The notes beneath the pieces were generated by a model. It did no database searches, was not told the origin of the DNA, and saw nothing but the letters and a program-made list of their open reading frames with translations. Of a DNA stretch of 64,000 bases, positions 1 through 8,756 are shown piece by piece. How positions within the stretch are numbered: position 1 is the stretch's first letter; each line of letters begins with the position of its first letter. The stretch is taken from positions 129,992 through 193,991 of the forward strand of contig JAJCZM010000049.1 of assembly GCA_029262375.1 (NCBI GenBank). Reading direction: 5' to 3'. A program made the translations under genes and the position numbers. The stretch comes from Deltaproteobacteria bacterium (GTDB lineage: Bacteria; Desulfobacterota; Binatia; UBA1149; SPBQ01).

Positions 1-929
1 CATTTATTCTTGATTCCGCGCACGAGCAGATCGGCGGTCAGATTCACCGCGAACGTAAAGATAAACAGCAATACGCCGATAGCGAACAGTGCCTGATAGT
101 GGTCGCCGCCCTGCGCGGTCTCTCCGAGCTCGGCAGCGATGGTCGCCGTAAGCGTACGTACCGAGTCGAGCGGGCTGTTCGGGATCTGCACTGCATGCCC
201 CGTCGCCATCAGCACGGCGATCGTCTCGCCGATTGCGCGCCCCACCCCCAGCAACACCGCCGCGAGCAGTCCGCTACGCGCCGCCGGAAACAGCACCTTA
301 TAAACCGTTTGCCACTTGGTCGCACCGAGCGCCAGGGATGCTTCGCGATAAGTGTCAGGAACCGCCTTCAACGCGTCCTCACCGATTGAAACGATGATTG
401 GGACACTCATGAGGCCGAGAATGACGCCGCCGTTGAGAACGTTGAGCCCGATGGGGGCGTTAAACACGTCGATGATGACCGGGTTCATGATCGCGAGACC
501 GATGAACCCCCAAACCACTGAAGGGATCGCGGCGAGAAACTCGACGATGATTTTCAGCGCTTCTTTGAACGGACCGTCGCAGAACTCCGAGATAAACACG
601 GCTGTTCCCAGACCGAACGGGACCGCGATCATCATCGCCAAGGTCGTGACGCTGAGCGTACCGGCAACGAGCGCCAACGTACCGTATCGCTTGTTAGATA
701 CCGAAGTGGGGTACCATTCGGGACTGGTCATGAACTCGACTACGTCGAGCCGGTTCATGATGAAGTCGGCCCCGGAGCTGAACACGAAGAAGAAAATCCC
801 GAAGACGAAAAATATCGCACTGAATCCGCATAGTCGGATCAGCCATTCGATCGCAGGCTCAACGATCGCAGCAATACGCCGGCTGGTGCTCACCTGCCCC
901 TCGTCGGTTCCGGATGTCGTGTCGGTCAC
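1..929 (-). CDS. pstC: Phosphate ABC transporter permease PstC (end just outside window)
   Basis: Inner-membrane permease of the high-affinity PstSCAB phosphate importer. I translated this from the complement because the gene runs off the left edge. From a GTG at 929 the frame stays open for 309 codons and ends in ...GIKNK followed by TG, so the stop very probably lies one base outside. Visible PstC features are an N-terminal hydrophobic segment, a periplasmic stretch with SPEWYPTS, and the permease signature EALKAVPDTYREASLALGAT followed by IGETIAVLMATGHA. The final bases read ATG overlapping the expected TGA stop, which is the usual pstC-pstA coupling. It follows pstS by about 20 bases. The start is uncertain: a second GTG twelve codons downstream is also possible. 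Confidence 0.93.
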   Translation of the reverse strand, partial: MTDTTSGTDEGQVSTSRRIAAIVEPAIEWLIRLCGFSAIFFVFGIFFFVFSSGADFIMNRLDVVEFMTSPEWYPTSVSNKRYGTLALVAGTLSVTTLAMMIAVPFGLGTAVFISEFCDGPFKEALKIIVEFLAAIPSVVWGFIGLAIMNPVIIDVFNAPIGLNVLNGGVILGLMSVPIIVSIGEDALKAVPDTYREASLALGATKWQTVYKVLFPAARSGLLAAVLLGVGRAIGETIAVLMATGHAVQIPNSPLDSVRTLTATIAAELGETAQGGDHYQALFAIGVLLFIFTFAVNLTADLLVRGIKNK

Positions 930-948
930 GGCCTGATACGCGCTGCTA

Positions 949-1833
949 CTAGCGAACTGGAACAAATCCGTTGTCGGCGACGATCTTCTGCCCAGCCGCC
1001 GACTTGATCCATTCCAGGTATGTGGCGACGGCCCCTTTCGGCTCGCCTAGGGTGTACATAAACAGAGGACGGGAAAGCACGTAACTTCCGTCGGCCGCGG
1101 TGGCAAGGGTCGGAGCAATGCACTGCTCGCCGGGAGCGGCCGAGAGGCAAACCGCTTTGACGCGATCGGTGCCGTATCCCAACCCGCTGTAGCCGATAGC
1201 GCAAGGCGTGCTTCCGACCAAATCGACGACATCTTTGCTGCCGGACAGATCGCGGCTTCCAAGTTTGAAATCTGTGTTCTTACCGAGCACCTCTTCTCGA
1301 ACGAACTCGTACGTTCCCGAATTTGATTGACGACTAACGCGAATGAGTTCTTGTCCGGAGCAACCGGGAACCTCGAGGCCGAGGTCACCCCAGTTTTCGC
1401 ACTTCCCGCCTTCGGCGTAGATGCACGCGAGCTGTTGAACGGTAATCGACTTGATCGGATTGTCCTTGTGAACGAAGAACACGACTGCGTCGACGGCCAC
1501 CGTGTGCTCCACAGCTCCTACGCCGTTCGATGCCTTCACCTTCTCCTGCTCTTCGAGCTTGATGCCGCGGCTCGCGTTGGCGATATCGACCGTGCCGTTG
1601 ATCAACGCCGCGATACCGGTTCCGGAACCGCCGCCGCTGACAGCGACACCGACACTCTCATCGACCTTCCGGTAATTCTCCGCCCAGGCCTGCGCTACGT
1701 TCACCAGTGTGTCGGAGCCTTTATTCTGGATCAGCGTGCGCGAGGCCCGGTCGCCTCCGCTACAAGCAGCGAAAAGCAGACTCATACAGGCGAGCGCTAT
1801 CGTTGCTCGCACCGGGTTATTGTTTCCAATCAT
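949..1833 (-). CDS. pstS: Phosphate-binding periplasmic lipoprotein PstS
   Basis: Substrate-binding component that delivers phosphate to PstC/PstA. The 294-residue product starts with a lipoprotein signal peptide ending in the lipobox LFAAC, so it should be anchored to a membrane. The mature part has the PstS motifs: KGSDTLVNVAQAWAENY, then SGGGSGTGIAALINGTVDIANASR, which forms phosphate contacts in the family, then SRQSNSGTYEFV near the middle and a C-terminal VATYLEWIKSAAGQKI segment. It starts directly after the phoU stop and precedes pstC, giving the order phoU-pstS-pstC on the minus strand. Putting phoU first is unlike the usual pstSCAB-phoU order. Confidence 0.95.
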   Translation of the reverse strand: MIGNNNPVRATIALACMSLLFAACSGGDRASRTLIQNKGSDTLVNVAQAWAENYRKVDESVGVAVSGGGSGTGIAALINGTVDIANASRGIKLEEQEKVKASNGVGAVEHTVAVDAVVFFVHKDNPIKSITVQQLACIYAEGGKCENWGDLGLEVPGCSGQELIRVSRQSNSGTYEFVREEVLGKNTDFKLGSRDLSGSKDVVDLVGSTPCAIGYSGLGYGTDRVKAVCLSAAPGEQCIAPTLATAADGSYVLSRPLFMYTLGEPKGAVATYLEWIKSAAGQKIVADNGFVPVR

Positions 1834-2973
1834 CTATTGTTCCTCTCTCACCGACGGTGCAGACAGTGGACTTCCGTGCAGTGCGCGAACCAGCTTGCTG
1901 ATTCGTGACACCAATTCGTCGAAGACGACTGCATAGCCGTCCACCTCTTCGGTGCTCTCTGCTTCTACGTCGGTGGGATTCTTCGTATCCCATTCCAAGA
2001 GAATCGATCGATAGCCCAGCGAGCTATTGGCACGCAATTCACGCGCGGCTTCGTCGCCGATCGCTACGATCGCTTTGAAGTGTCCCAAACTTTTCACGTC
2101 ACTCAACGCTCGAGTCTCGTGATCGGATATATCGATCCCGTGAGTGCGCAGAAACTCGATCGCCCGCGGATCCGGCTCGCCCGTATCGATACCGGCGGAC
2201 TCACAGGTAAAGTGATCGCCGGCGATCGTATGCCCGATGGCCTCGGCCATCATGCCACGACACGAGTTCGTCGAAGAAACGAACAGAATCTGCAGATCGC
2301 GTTGCAGCACATGGCGCAACGTCTCGCCGGTGAGTATGTACGAGACCTCGTCGCAAATGTTCTTGCCTTGGTCGGCAACGCGTTCGAGTCGATTGGAGAC
2401 GGACAGCAGCGAGAACACGAGCGACATACCAGCGGCATCTGACGGCGTGCGCGCGCAGAGGTCGCGATAGATCTCCTGATGTAGCTCGTTCGCTTTCTTG
2501 TCCAGTTCGCGGGTTCGTTGCGTAAGCTCGATGTCTTCGTCGAGGAATGCGCGCATCGCCTGGCGGATCATGTCGATCGCGACTTGTGCTAACGCATCAA
2601 ACTTCGCGAGATCACCTACCGCCTCACTTCCGGCGCCGGCCAGCAGGATGGCCTGCCGGTTGATGCTTTCCGAGTAGTCGCCGACGCGCTCGAGTTCCGA
2701 AATGATCTTTGCGACGGAATGCGCGAATCGTAGGTGTTTCGCCACGGGTATGTGGCGCACCATGAATTCGACGCACATCGTATCAATCTGGGTCTCCAGA
2801 TCGTCGATACGGCTATCACGCAGAATGGCCTTGTAGGCCACCCGCGTATCACCACCAATAAGCGCCGCCTTACAATCCTCGAGGCCCCGGACAGCCAAAT
2901 CGGCCATCTCGCGTACCTTGTCTCGGATATGCTCAGTGTCGCGTTGAAGTTGCTCTTCTAGATGTGAACCCAA
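1834..2973 (-). CDS. phoU: PhoU phosphate regulator fused to a catalytically degenerate LMW phosphatase domain
   Basis: Two-domain protein of 379 residues. Residues 1-215 are PhoU, which restrains the phosphate sensor kinase and the Pst transporter; the repeats ISELERVGDYSESI and SNRLERVADQGKNI are typical PhoU metal-binding helices. Residues 228-379 resemble low-molecular-weight tyrosine phosphatase/arsenate reductase. In the P-loop, where the family has Cys-x5-Arg, this protein reads Ser233-STNSC-Arg239, so the nucleophilic Cys is Ser. The usual acid Asp-Pro is Asn332-Pro333. The fold may therefore bind an oxyanion without turnover (inference). I start at TTG 2973, seven bases after GGAG; the frame continues to 3165, but the extra 64 residues do not look like PhoU and would leave almost no promoter space before the divergent gene. 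Confidence 0.88.
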   Translation of the reverse strand: MGSHLEEQLQRDTEHIRDKVREMADLAVRGLEDCKAALIGGDTRVAYKAILRDSRIDDLETQIDTMCVEFMVRHIPVAKHLRFAHSVAKIISELERVGDYSESINRQAILLAGAGSEAVGDLAKFDALAQVAIDMIRQAMRAFLDEDIELTQRTRELDKKANELHQEIYRDLCARTPSDAAGMSLVFSLLSVSNRLERVADQGKNICDEVSYILTGETLRHVLQRDLQILFVSSTNSCRGMMAEAIGHTIAGDHFTCESAGIDTGEPDPRAIEFLRTHGIDISDHETRALSDVKSLGHFKAIVAIGDEAARELRANSSLGYRSILLEWDTKNPTDVEAESTEEVDGYAVVFDELVSRISKLVRALHGSPLSAPSVREEQ

Positions 2974-3206
2974 GCCCTTCTCCCGGTCCAGCCATGTCTC
3001 GAGAGGCCGAATTGATACCGGCGAATCCCGTCTTACCCTGGATGGTGTGCAACGCAAGGAACGACTAGACATCGACCGTGCAAATGTTGGTGCGGCCGGC
3101 AATGCACTGCGGGGCTCTGCGGGAATATCGACGCCCCGAGTGGTCCCGATTCCGCCGACTCGCACCGCACATCGAACCGCGCTAGATCCTGTAACCAGGG
3201 ATAGGG

Positions 3207-4223
3207 ATGAAGATATACACCACAGTACCCGTCGAGAACCCGTGTGATGGGGGGCGTCTCTTCAACCACCTGGAAAACATCGGCTATGACGGCGCATTTT
3301 CCTACGAAACCAAGCATGACCCGTTTCTCCCGCTGGTCGCGGCGGCAGCGAAGACACAGTCATTGCGCCTAGGGACCGCGATCGCCATCGCCTTCGCGAG
3401 AAATCCGATGAATCTCGCGAACATTGGCTACGATTTGCAGGTCGCGAGCCGGGGGCGATTCGTACTCGGCCTCGGTTCTCAGATTCGACCGCACATCCGC
3501 AATCGCTACAGCTCGGTGTGGTCGAAACCTGCGCGCCGCATGCGGGAGATGGTTCTCGCTATTCGCGCGATCTGGGATGCATGGGAAGGCACCACCAAGC
3601 TCGCTTTCGAGGGGGAATTCTATCGCCACACGCTGATGACGCCTGCATTCGATCCCGGCCCCAACCCGTATGGACCGCCCAAGATCCACCTTGCGGGCGT
3701 ACAGCCGCGAATGATCGAGGTCGCCGGGGAAGTCGCCGATGGATTCATCGCTCACCCGTTCGCGACCGACAAGTCGCTGCGCGAGCACATCCTACCGGCG
3801 CTCCAGCGTGGCCGAGAGAAATCGGGGAGAAGCCGCAGCGACTTTGAGGTCGTCTGCGTCAAACTCGTCGCGACCGGCGATACCCAAGACGAGATCCGCC
3901 ACAACCGCGAAGTCGTTCGCAAGCAACTCGCGTTCTACGGTTCCACTCCCGCCTACAAACCGACGCTGGACTGCCACGGCTGGGGCGACCTCCAGCCCGA
4001 ACTCAATGCGGCATCCAAGCAAGGGAAATGGGACGAGATGGCCGACATGATTAGCGATGAAATTCTCGATGCGATCGCGATCTCGGGCCCCCGCGAAGCC
4101 ATCGCGCCGATGCTCGTGGACCGCCTCGGCGGCCTAGCGGACGGGGTGAGTATCGAGAACACGCGAAATCCCGACGAGCGAAACTTCGTAGACATCGTCG
4201 CCGCGTTCAAGAAGCTGCAATAG
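3207..4223 (+). CDS. Luciferase-like (LLM) F420/flavin-dependent oxidoreductase, left flank of Hxs locus
   Basis: 338-residue TIM-barrel oxidoreductase of the luciferase-like monooxygenase superfamily. Markers are the opening strand MKIYTTVPVENP, the segment LRLGTAIAIAFARNPMNLANIGYDLQ, then RFVLGLGSQIRPHI, and the substrate-side GPPKIHLAGVQPRMIEVAGEVADGFIAHPF. This pattern fits F420-dependent members common in actinobacteria and deltaproteobacterial lineages. A good ribosome site (AGGG) lies six bases before the ATG. It is divergent from phoU and converges on the radical SAM-methyltransferase gene that ends 16 bases downstream. A second LLM protein sits at the other end of the same locus (23.5 kb), so the pair may belong to it, though that is only positional evidence. 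The substrate is unknown. Confidence 0.9.
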   Translation: MKIYTTVPVENPCDGGRLFNHLENIGYDGAFSYETKHDPFLPLVAAAAKTQSLRLGTAIAIAFARNPMNLANIGYDLQVASRGRFVLGLGSQIRPHIRNRYSSVWSKPARRMREMVLAIRAIWDAWEGTTKLAFEGEFYRHTLMTPAFDPGPNPYGPPKIHLAGVQPRMIEVAGEVADGFIAHPFATDKSLREHILPALQRGREKSGRSRSDFEVVCVKLVATGDTQDEIRHNREVVRKQLAFYGSTPAYKPTLDCHGWGDLQPELNAASKQGKWDEMADMISDEILDAIAISGPREAIAPMLVDRLGGLADGVSIENTRNPDERNFVDIVAAFKKLQ

Positions 4224-4239
4224 TCGTGAAACTCGGCGA

Positions 4240-6021
4240 CTAGTTGCGCCGGTAGTGTAGGAACCATTGGTTGCTGGTATCAGGCCCGACATCAGCCCGC
4301 GCCAGCAATTCCAACGGCAACTCGGCCACCGAGCGAGTCGCCTCAGCAGCTCCGTCGTTGCGAAAGTGCTCGAACCGCGCCGGCCCTGCTTGCGCACGCT
4401 CGGCGTGATCTACGGTGCGCAACAGGCCGAAGGCCTCGTTGTCGGCGAGCAGCAACGTGCCACCCGGACGCAGCGCTCGCACCAGTCGAGAGATCACGTC
4501 GCCGGGATCGGCTATGTGGTTGTAGCTGCGTAGCAGCAGGATGTGATCGTAGGTGTTCGCTTCGAGGGCGAGATCTTCGATCCCGCACACATCGATCTTC
4601 GCCCACGGCCATTTCTTGCGCAGACGATCCGCCGCCGCCTGATCCGGCTCGACGCCGAGATAGCGAACCGTGCCCTTCTCGACCATAGGCTCGAGCACGT
4701 CGCCGTAACGACCGTCCCCGCATCCCACGTCGAGTATCGCGCCGCTCAGACCGGCGACGAGGTCACGAATCGCCTGATCATCACGCGTGAAAACGTCTTG
4801 CTCGTCCACGCGGTAACAACGCGCGCAACTTTCGAAAGCTTCGCAGCTTCGGCACTCGCCGAGTACGGTAAGTTTGCGAAGGTCCGCGGCGAAATCGTCG
4901 GGAGCGTCCTTGTCGCTCAGGTCAATGTAGACCTGCTCTGCATCGCGCTTGATGCTCGCGATCTCAACGTCCGAGAAATCCCGCGTGCGAGTTTCGAACA
5001 ACTGCATACGGTCACCGGAACGAACGAAGATCGATCGTCCGATATCGTAGGGTGTCACGCCGGTACCGAAGATCGGGCAAGGCGTTCCGTCCTTCCACTC
5101 GAGATCGCGGGCGGCCACGTAGTTGAACGAATTGCTGCGGGCAGCAGTGACTGGGCGCAATTCGTCGGCACCGAAGCTCTTGAAGTACTCGGTATAGATC
5201 CCGGGGCACGGACCGGCCAAACCGCAGCCCTTACAAGGATCCGGCTGCACTTTGTTGCGATCGTCTACGGGGAAGAAATCGTCCTCCCAAACTTCCGACA
5301 TCGTTGCGAACTTATGCGACTTCAGATCGCTGTACGCGCTCTCGATCCCCGGCATAAGACACAGCGGAAAACCGCCGTGACTCACGCGCGCGCCCATTCC
5401 CTTCTCGCGACCGTACGCAACCGCGTCGGCCACACGCTGCGCGGCGTGCGTGAGGTTGGGCACGATCTGTTGGAACAGATGCATCGCGCCGCCCTTGGCT
5501 TCGGTCATGGAGAAATTCAGATGCACGTCGTCGAGGCCCTGAACCGCGTCGACCACCGGTCGCAGTTGATCCACGTTGACGCGCGTGACTACGCAGTTCG
5601 CGGTCAGGTCCAGCCCCTTGCCGGAGCAGTTCTTGAGCCCACCGAACGTCTGCTCGAACGCTTCGGAGCGTACGTTGGCGTCATGCACCTTGGCTGTACC
5701 ACCGTGCAACGAGAGGTAGACGTATCGAAGACGCAGCGCGAGCAGCTTGTCGAGCAGCTTCGGGTAGCTGAGCATGCGCCCGTTAGTGACCAGCCCGAAA
5801 TCCAGGCCGAGTGCGGCAGTGCGCTGTGCCCAGTGCACGAGTTCAGGACGCATGGTCGGTTCGCCGCCGGAAAGCACGACCATCGAATGACCCAGTTCCG
5901 CGGCACGCACGATCTTACGGTCGATAGCCTCTTCGCTATCGTCGATATGGCGCACGTCGAACGTGTGGCAAAACGAGCAGTGGTCGTTGCAGGCATAGCC
6001 TACTTTGATGAGTGCCTTCAT
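4240..6021 (-). CDS. Radical SAM enzyme fused to a class I SAM methyltransferase
   Basis: 593 residues. An N-terminal radical SAM core carries the 4Fe-4S motif Cys11-x3-Cys15-x2-Cys18 and the SAM-binding SGGEPTMRP at 51-59. After the barrel comes an auxiliary cysteine region shared with three neighbouring enzymes: PLC at 219-221, then CKGCGLAGPC at 263-272. A second cysteine cluster, CRSCEAFESCARC, follows at 390-402. The C-terminal ~165 residues are a Rossmann methyltransferase with motif I DVGCGDGRYG at 431-440 and a typical LRPGGTLLLADNEAFG motif near the end. The two activities could act in sequence on a peptide (inference). It lies downstream of hxsB on the same strand with a 109-base gap that holds a small GC hairpin. 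Confidence 0.9.
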   Translation of the reverse strand: MKALIKVGYACNDHCSFCHTFDVRHIDDSEEAIDRKIVRAAELGHSMVVLSGGEPTMRPELVHWAQRTAALGLDFGLVTNGRMLSYPKLLDKLLALRLRYVYLSLHGGTAKVHDANVRSEAFEQTFGGLKNCSGKGLDLTANCVVTRVNVDQLRPVVDAVQGLDDVHLNFSMTEAKGGAMHLFQQIVPNLTHAAQRVADAVAYGREKGMGARVSHGGFPLCLMPGIESAYSDLKSHKFATMSEVWEDDFFPVDDRNKVQPDPCKGCGLAGPCPGIYTEYFKSFGADELRPVTAARSNSFNYVAARDLEWKDGTPCPIFGTGVTPYDIGRSIFVRSGDRMQLFETRTRDFSDVEIASIKRDAEQVYIDLSDKDAPDDFAADLRKLTVLGECRSCEAFESCARCYRVDEQDVFTRDDQAIRDLVAGLSGAILDVGCGDGRYGDVLEPMVEKGTVRYLGVEPDQAAADRLRKKWPWAKIDVCGIEDLALEANTYDHILLLRSYNHIADPGDVISRLVRALRPGGTLLLADNEAFGLLRTVDHAERAQAGPARFEHFRNDGAAEATRSVAELPLELLARADVGPDTSNQWFLHYRRN

Positions 6022-6091
6022 ATCGAAGTCGTGCCGGCCGCTCTTCGGGCGGGCACATCAAGCTTGCCGGGTCCACCACCGCATTGCCAGA

Positions 6092-6105
6092 GCCCCATCC
6101 GGGGC
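6092..6105 (-). other. Small GC hairpin between hxsB and the radical SAM-methyltransferase gene
   Basis: Perfect 5-base-pair stem GCCCC/GGGGC with the loop ATCC. No run of T follows in either direction, so it is not a good intrinsic terminator. It could stabilise the upstream message or damp read-through between the two enzyme genes. Confidence 0.3.
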
Positions 6106-6130
6106 GCGGACTAGACGCACTGACTCGGAA

Positions 6131-7609
6131 CTAAGCGTCCGCGGACTGAATGAACTGCTCTTGCGGCCGCGAGATCGTCCAGCGTTCAAAGATCGCACGT
6201 GTCTCGGGATCCGCACCGTTTAGGCGCTTCACCAGCATGTCGAAGATCCCCATGTGCTTGCGACACCACGTAGACTCGATCATCCGGCCCTGGATCGAGC
6301 CCTGCGTGACATAGTTATATTCGGGTTGCTGCCCGCAATACGGCTTGTAGGCACAGCTCGCACAGCCGGGAAGCTGATCGTTGGAACTCGCGAGCACCAG
6401 GCTCCGAGCGAGATCACCACCCATCATCTCTGAGTAGTTCGTATTGTCGACGTGACCGAGTTTGAAGAACTCATCGCCCATCGCCGCGACCATGCGGCCT
6501 TCGTCGCTTGTGTAGATGGATCCGTCGGGGTGGTAGGCCAGTTGCCCGACAACCGCGCCGCCGGGTGTTCGCAGGTCGAGATAGTTTGGATCGTAGCCGC
6601 CGATCATCTTGCTGAGCATGATCGCAGCAAGACGCTCCATCACCTGAACGCCCTGCTTGTTGAGCGAGATGATGTAGTCGAGCGCTCTCTCGTAGAACGC
6701 GAGGAATTCGTCAATGTCGTAGCCGAGCGTGTGGTTCGTGATTGCAGCGAAACCGAACGGATCGAGTACACGCAAGAAAATCGCGCGACAGCCGAGGTCA
6801 ACGTAGGTGTCGACGATCTCTTCGGCTCGGTCGAGTGAGTAGCGCGTGATCGTCGGCAGAGCTTCCGCGTGGTAGAGCCCCTCTTCGAGCCCCATGTCGC
6901 GATAGCGCTCGTTGATCTTGCGCACCCAACTCGAGGCATGCTCCCACGAGCTACCGCCTTCCTTGCCGCGCATGATGCGTACCTTGTCGTGAAGGTCTTG
7001 CGGGCCGTCGAGGCTGGTGCAGATCTGCACTTTGTTCTCGATGAGATAATCGAGACGCTCGTCGTCCATGAGCGTCATGTTCGTCACGACAGCGAAACTC
7101 AGCGTCTTGTTCGCGATCTTGTTGCGCTCACGCGCGTACTCGATGATGTGCTGAAGCACGGGCCAGTTGGCCATCGGCTCGCCGCCCTGGAACTCGATCG
7201 TCAGACCACCGGAGCTCGTCTGAAGTGCAAAATCGACACACTTCTCTGCGGTCTCGGGGCTCATGTCGGTCTCGGTGCGGTCCATCCCCACGACCGAGGA
7301 GTGGCAGTACTGACAGCCGAGATTGCAACGCTCGGTTAGAACGAATCCGTGCAGAATCGGTCCTTGATCGAGATGCGGCCGTCTCGCCCAATATCGATCG
7401 GCATAGGTGTCGTTGTCTACGGTGCCCGCAACGAAGGCTTTCGTGCGCAGTTCGTCCGTCGTGGCATCGTCGCAGGGAGCTTCTCCCTTCAAAAAGCGAT
7501 CGGCGTCGTCGTTGCTGAGAAAGGTGCACTCACCGAGGTCGTTGCTGAGGAACGAAAAGTCTTCGAAACGACGAAGATTGAACGGAAGCAGATCGAGAGA
7601 AGCGGGCAT
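6131..7609 (-). CDS. hxsB: His-Xaa-Ser system radical SAM/SPASM maturase HxsB
   Basis: 492 residues from the ATG at 7609, which has AAAGGAG eleven bases upstream; a longer GTG frame to 7699 would overrun the divergent promoter. The N-terminus (SLDLLPFNLRRFEDFSFLSND) is the HxsB opening. The radical SAM motif is Cys95-x3-Cys99-x2-Cys102 in LTERCNLGCQYC, with FQGGEP at 140-145, then TNMTLM, CTSLDGPQDLH, the HxsB-type IFLRVLDPFGFA and GSIYTSDEGRMVAAMGD. SPASM-type cysteines end the protein (CASCAYKPYCGQQP, then WCRKHMG). HxsB works with HxsC and HxsD on proteins with repeated His-Xaa-Ser, exactly the repeat encoded at 8.8 kb. This is the anchor for naming the locus. Confidence 0.92.
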   Translation of the reverse strand: MPASLDLLPFNLRRFEDFSFLSNDLGECTFLSNDDADRFLKGEAPCDDATTDELRTKAFVAGTVDNDTYADRYWARRPHLDQGPILHGFVLTERCNLGCQYCHSSVVGMDRTETDMSPETAEKCVDFALQTSSGGLTIEFQGGEPMANWPVLQHIIEYARERNKIANKTLSFAVVTNMTLMDDERLDYLIENKVQICTSLDGPQDLHDKVRIMRGKEGGSSWEHASSWVRKINERYRDMGLEEGLYHAEALPTITRYSLDRAEEIVDTYVDLGCRAIFLRVLDPFGFAAITNHTLGYDIDEFLAFYERALDYIISLNKQGVQVMERLAAIMLSKMIGGYDPNYLDLRTPGGAVVGQLAYHPDGSIYTSDEGRMVAAMGDEFFKLGHVDNTNYSEMMGGDLARSLVLASSNDQLPGCASCAYKPYCGQQPEYNYVTQGSIQGRMIESTWCRKHMGIFDMLVKRLNGADPETRAIFERWTISRPQEQFIQSADA

Positions 7610-7717
7610 GTGCGGTAGCACTCCTTTCGCATCGCGCGCGGTCAATGTGTGACAACCGACCGGCTGGACATGCGCCTGTAACCGAGCCAACGTTGCCACC
7701 CCCTACGGGGCACGCAG
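7610..7717. promoter_or_regulatory. Divergent promoter region of hxsB and the HxsC-like gene
   Basis: The 108 bases between the two divergent start codons must hold promoters for both directions. They contain the hxsB ribosome site (AAAGGAG near 7623) and, just before the plus-strand ATG, a CCCC-TAC-GGGG mini-hairpin. I cannot place a confident -35/-10 pair. Confidence 0.4.
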
Positions 7718-8650
7718 ATGCAGATTCTCATTATCTCGCTGGACCATAGTTGCAACAACCACTGCCGGTTCTGCAGCCAGGCCGACTTGGCTCCCCCGAG
7801 CGCTCCGCCCGATATTCGTGCGCGTTTGGAAAAAGCTCGCGGCGAAGGAGCCAACGTTGTCCACTTCGTCGGCGGTGAACCGACGCTGCACGATGCGCTG
7901 CCGAGTTGGATCGCCGCCGCCAAGCATCTCGGCTTCGAACGTATTGGACTGCAAACGAACGGCCGCCGTCTCGCCTACCCCTCATATGCGCGTACGCTGG
8001 CCGCCGAGGGACTCGGCCCGGTCGATATTGCGCTACAGGGCGCTACCGGCGCACTGCACGACTATCACACGAACGCACCGGGAAGCTTCAAGCAGACCAT
8101 CAGCGGGCTCAAGCGAGCCCACGAGGCTTCCCTGGAGGTGGCGGTGACCACCGTGATCACGCGTTCTAACATGCGCCATCTTCCCGATCTGGGCGCAGCC
8201 ATGGGAGTCCTCAAGGTCGCCAACTGGCGAATGCGCATGTCCCTGCTCGTGGGACGCGCGCGCGAAGATGGCTCACGCCTAGTACCTCGCTGGAGCATGG
8301 TCGAGCCATACGTGCGCCGCGCTCTCGACGAGACGGCCAAGAACGCCTGCACCGCGGTCGTGAGCGGACTACCGCTGTGTATCGACCCCTCGCTCCCCCG
8401 CTACGATCCGGCGTCGGATGAGGCGCCGCAGGGCGTCTATGGGCATGCCTGTGAAGATTGCGCCGCTAGGGCGGCCTGCGCGGGGTTCGATGCTGGATAC
8501 TTGACGCTTTATGGCGAGCGCGACCTGCGCCCCATGAAAGAAGGCCGCCCGGAGATGCGGGGCGGCCCTGATTTCAGTGATCCGCTGAAACTGCCTTTCG
8601 TGGGCGGACTGGGGAGAACGGTTGCGGACCAGCCGGTCCCTAGCGACTAA
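7718..8650 (+). CDS. HxsC-like radical SAM protein
   Basis: 310-residue radical SAM enzyme. The cluster motif is Cys12-x3-Cys16-x2-Cys19 in CNNHCRFCSQ, and the SAM site is FVGGEPTLHD. The CNxxCxxCSQ form is what I recall of HxsC, the partner of HxsB, but the rest is closer to the other small radical SAM proteins here, so I do not assign the symbol. The C-terminal part has the locus-specific auxiliary signature: LPLCI, then CEDCAARAACAGFDAGY and DLRPM. It is divergent from hxsB and converges on the Ser-His-Gly precursor gene. An 8-base-pair perfect stem (GGCCGCCC/GGGCGGCC) lies inside the last 40 codons; it may be fortuitous. Confidence 0.82.
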   Translation: MQILIISLDHSCNNHCRFCSQADLAPPSAPPDIRARLEKARGEGANVVHFVGGEPTLHDALPSWIAAAKHLGFERIGLQTNGRRLAYPSYARTLAAEGLGPVDIALQGATGALHDYHTNAPGSFKQTISGLKRAHEASLEVAVTTVITRSNMRHLPDLGAAMGVLKVANWRMRMSLLVGRAREDGSRLVPRWSMVEPYVRRALDETAKNACTAVVSGLPLCIDPSLPRYDPASDEAPQGVYGHACEDCAARAACAGFDAGYLTLYGERDLRPMKEGRPEMRGGPDFSDPLKLPFVGGLGRTVADQPVPSD

Positions 8651-8756
8651 CGGCACTCGTAGCAGCGGACAATCGGCGGACCATGCGGCGGATCGCGCGA
8701 TTCATCGCTCGAGTAGTCGCGCGAGCAATCGCTCGGTGAGCCGCTGCGACGAAGCG

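Noticed and set aside
2974-3165. Upstream extension of phoU
   Set aside because: Residues are low-complexity and unlike PhoU; the TTG with a good ribosome site at 2973 gives the family-like start.
2974-3206. Pho box upstream of phoU
   Set aside because: I looked for paired CTGTCAT-like repeats and found none convincing; divergence of the consensus in this lineage cannot be excluded.
4543-6114. 523-codon open frame on the plus strand
   Set aside because: It lies opposite the radical SAM-methyltransferase gene, has no family text or ribosome site, and is explained by GC-rich codon structure of the real gene.
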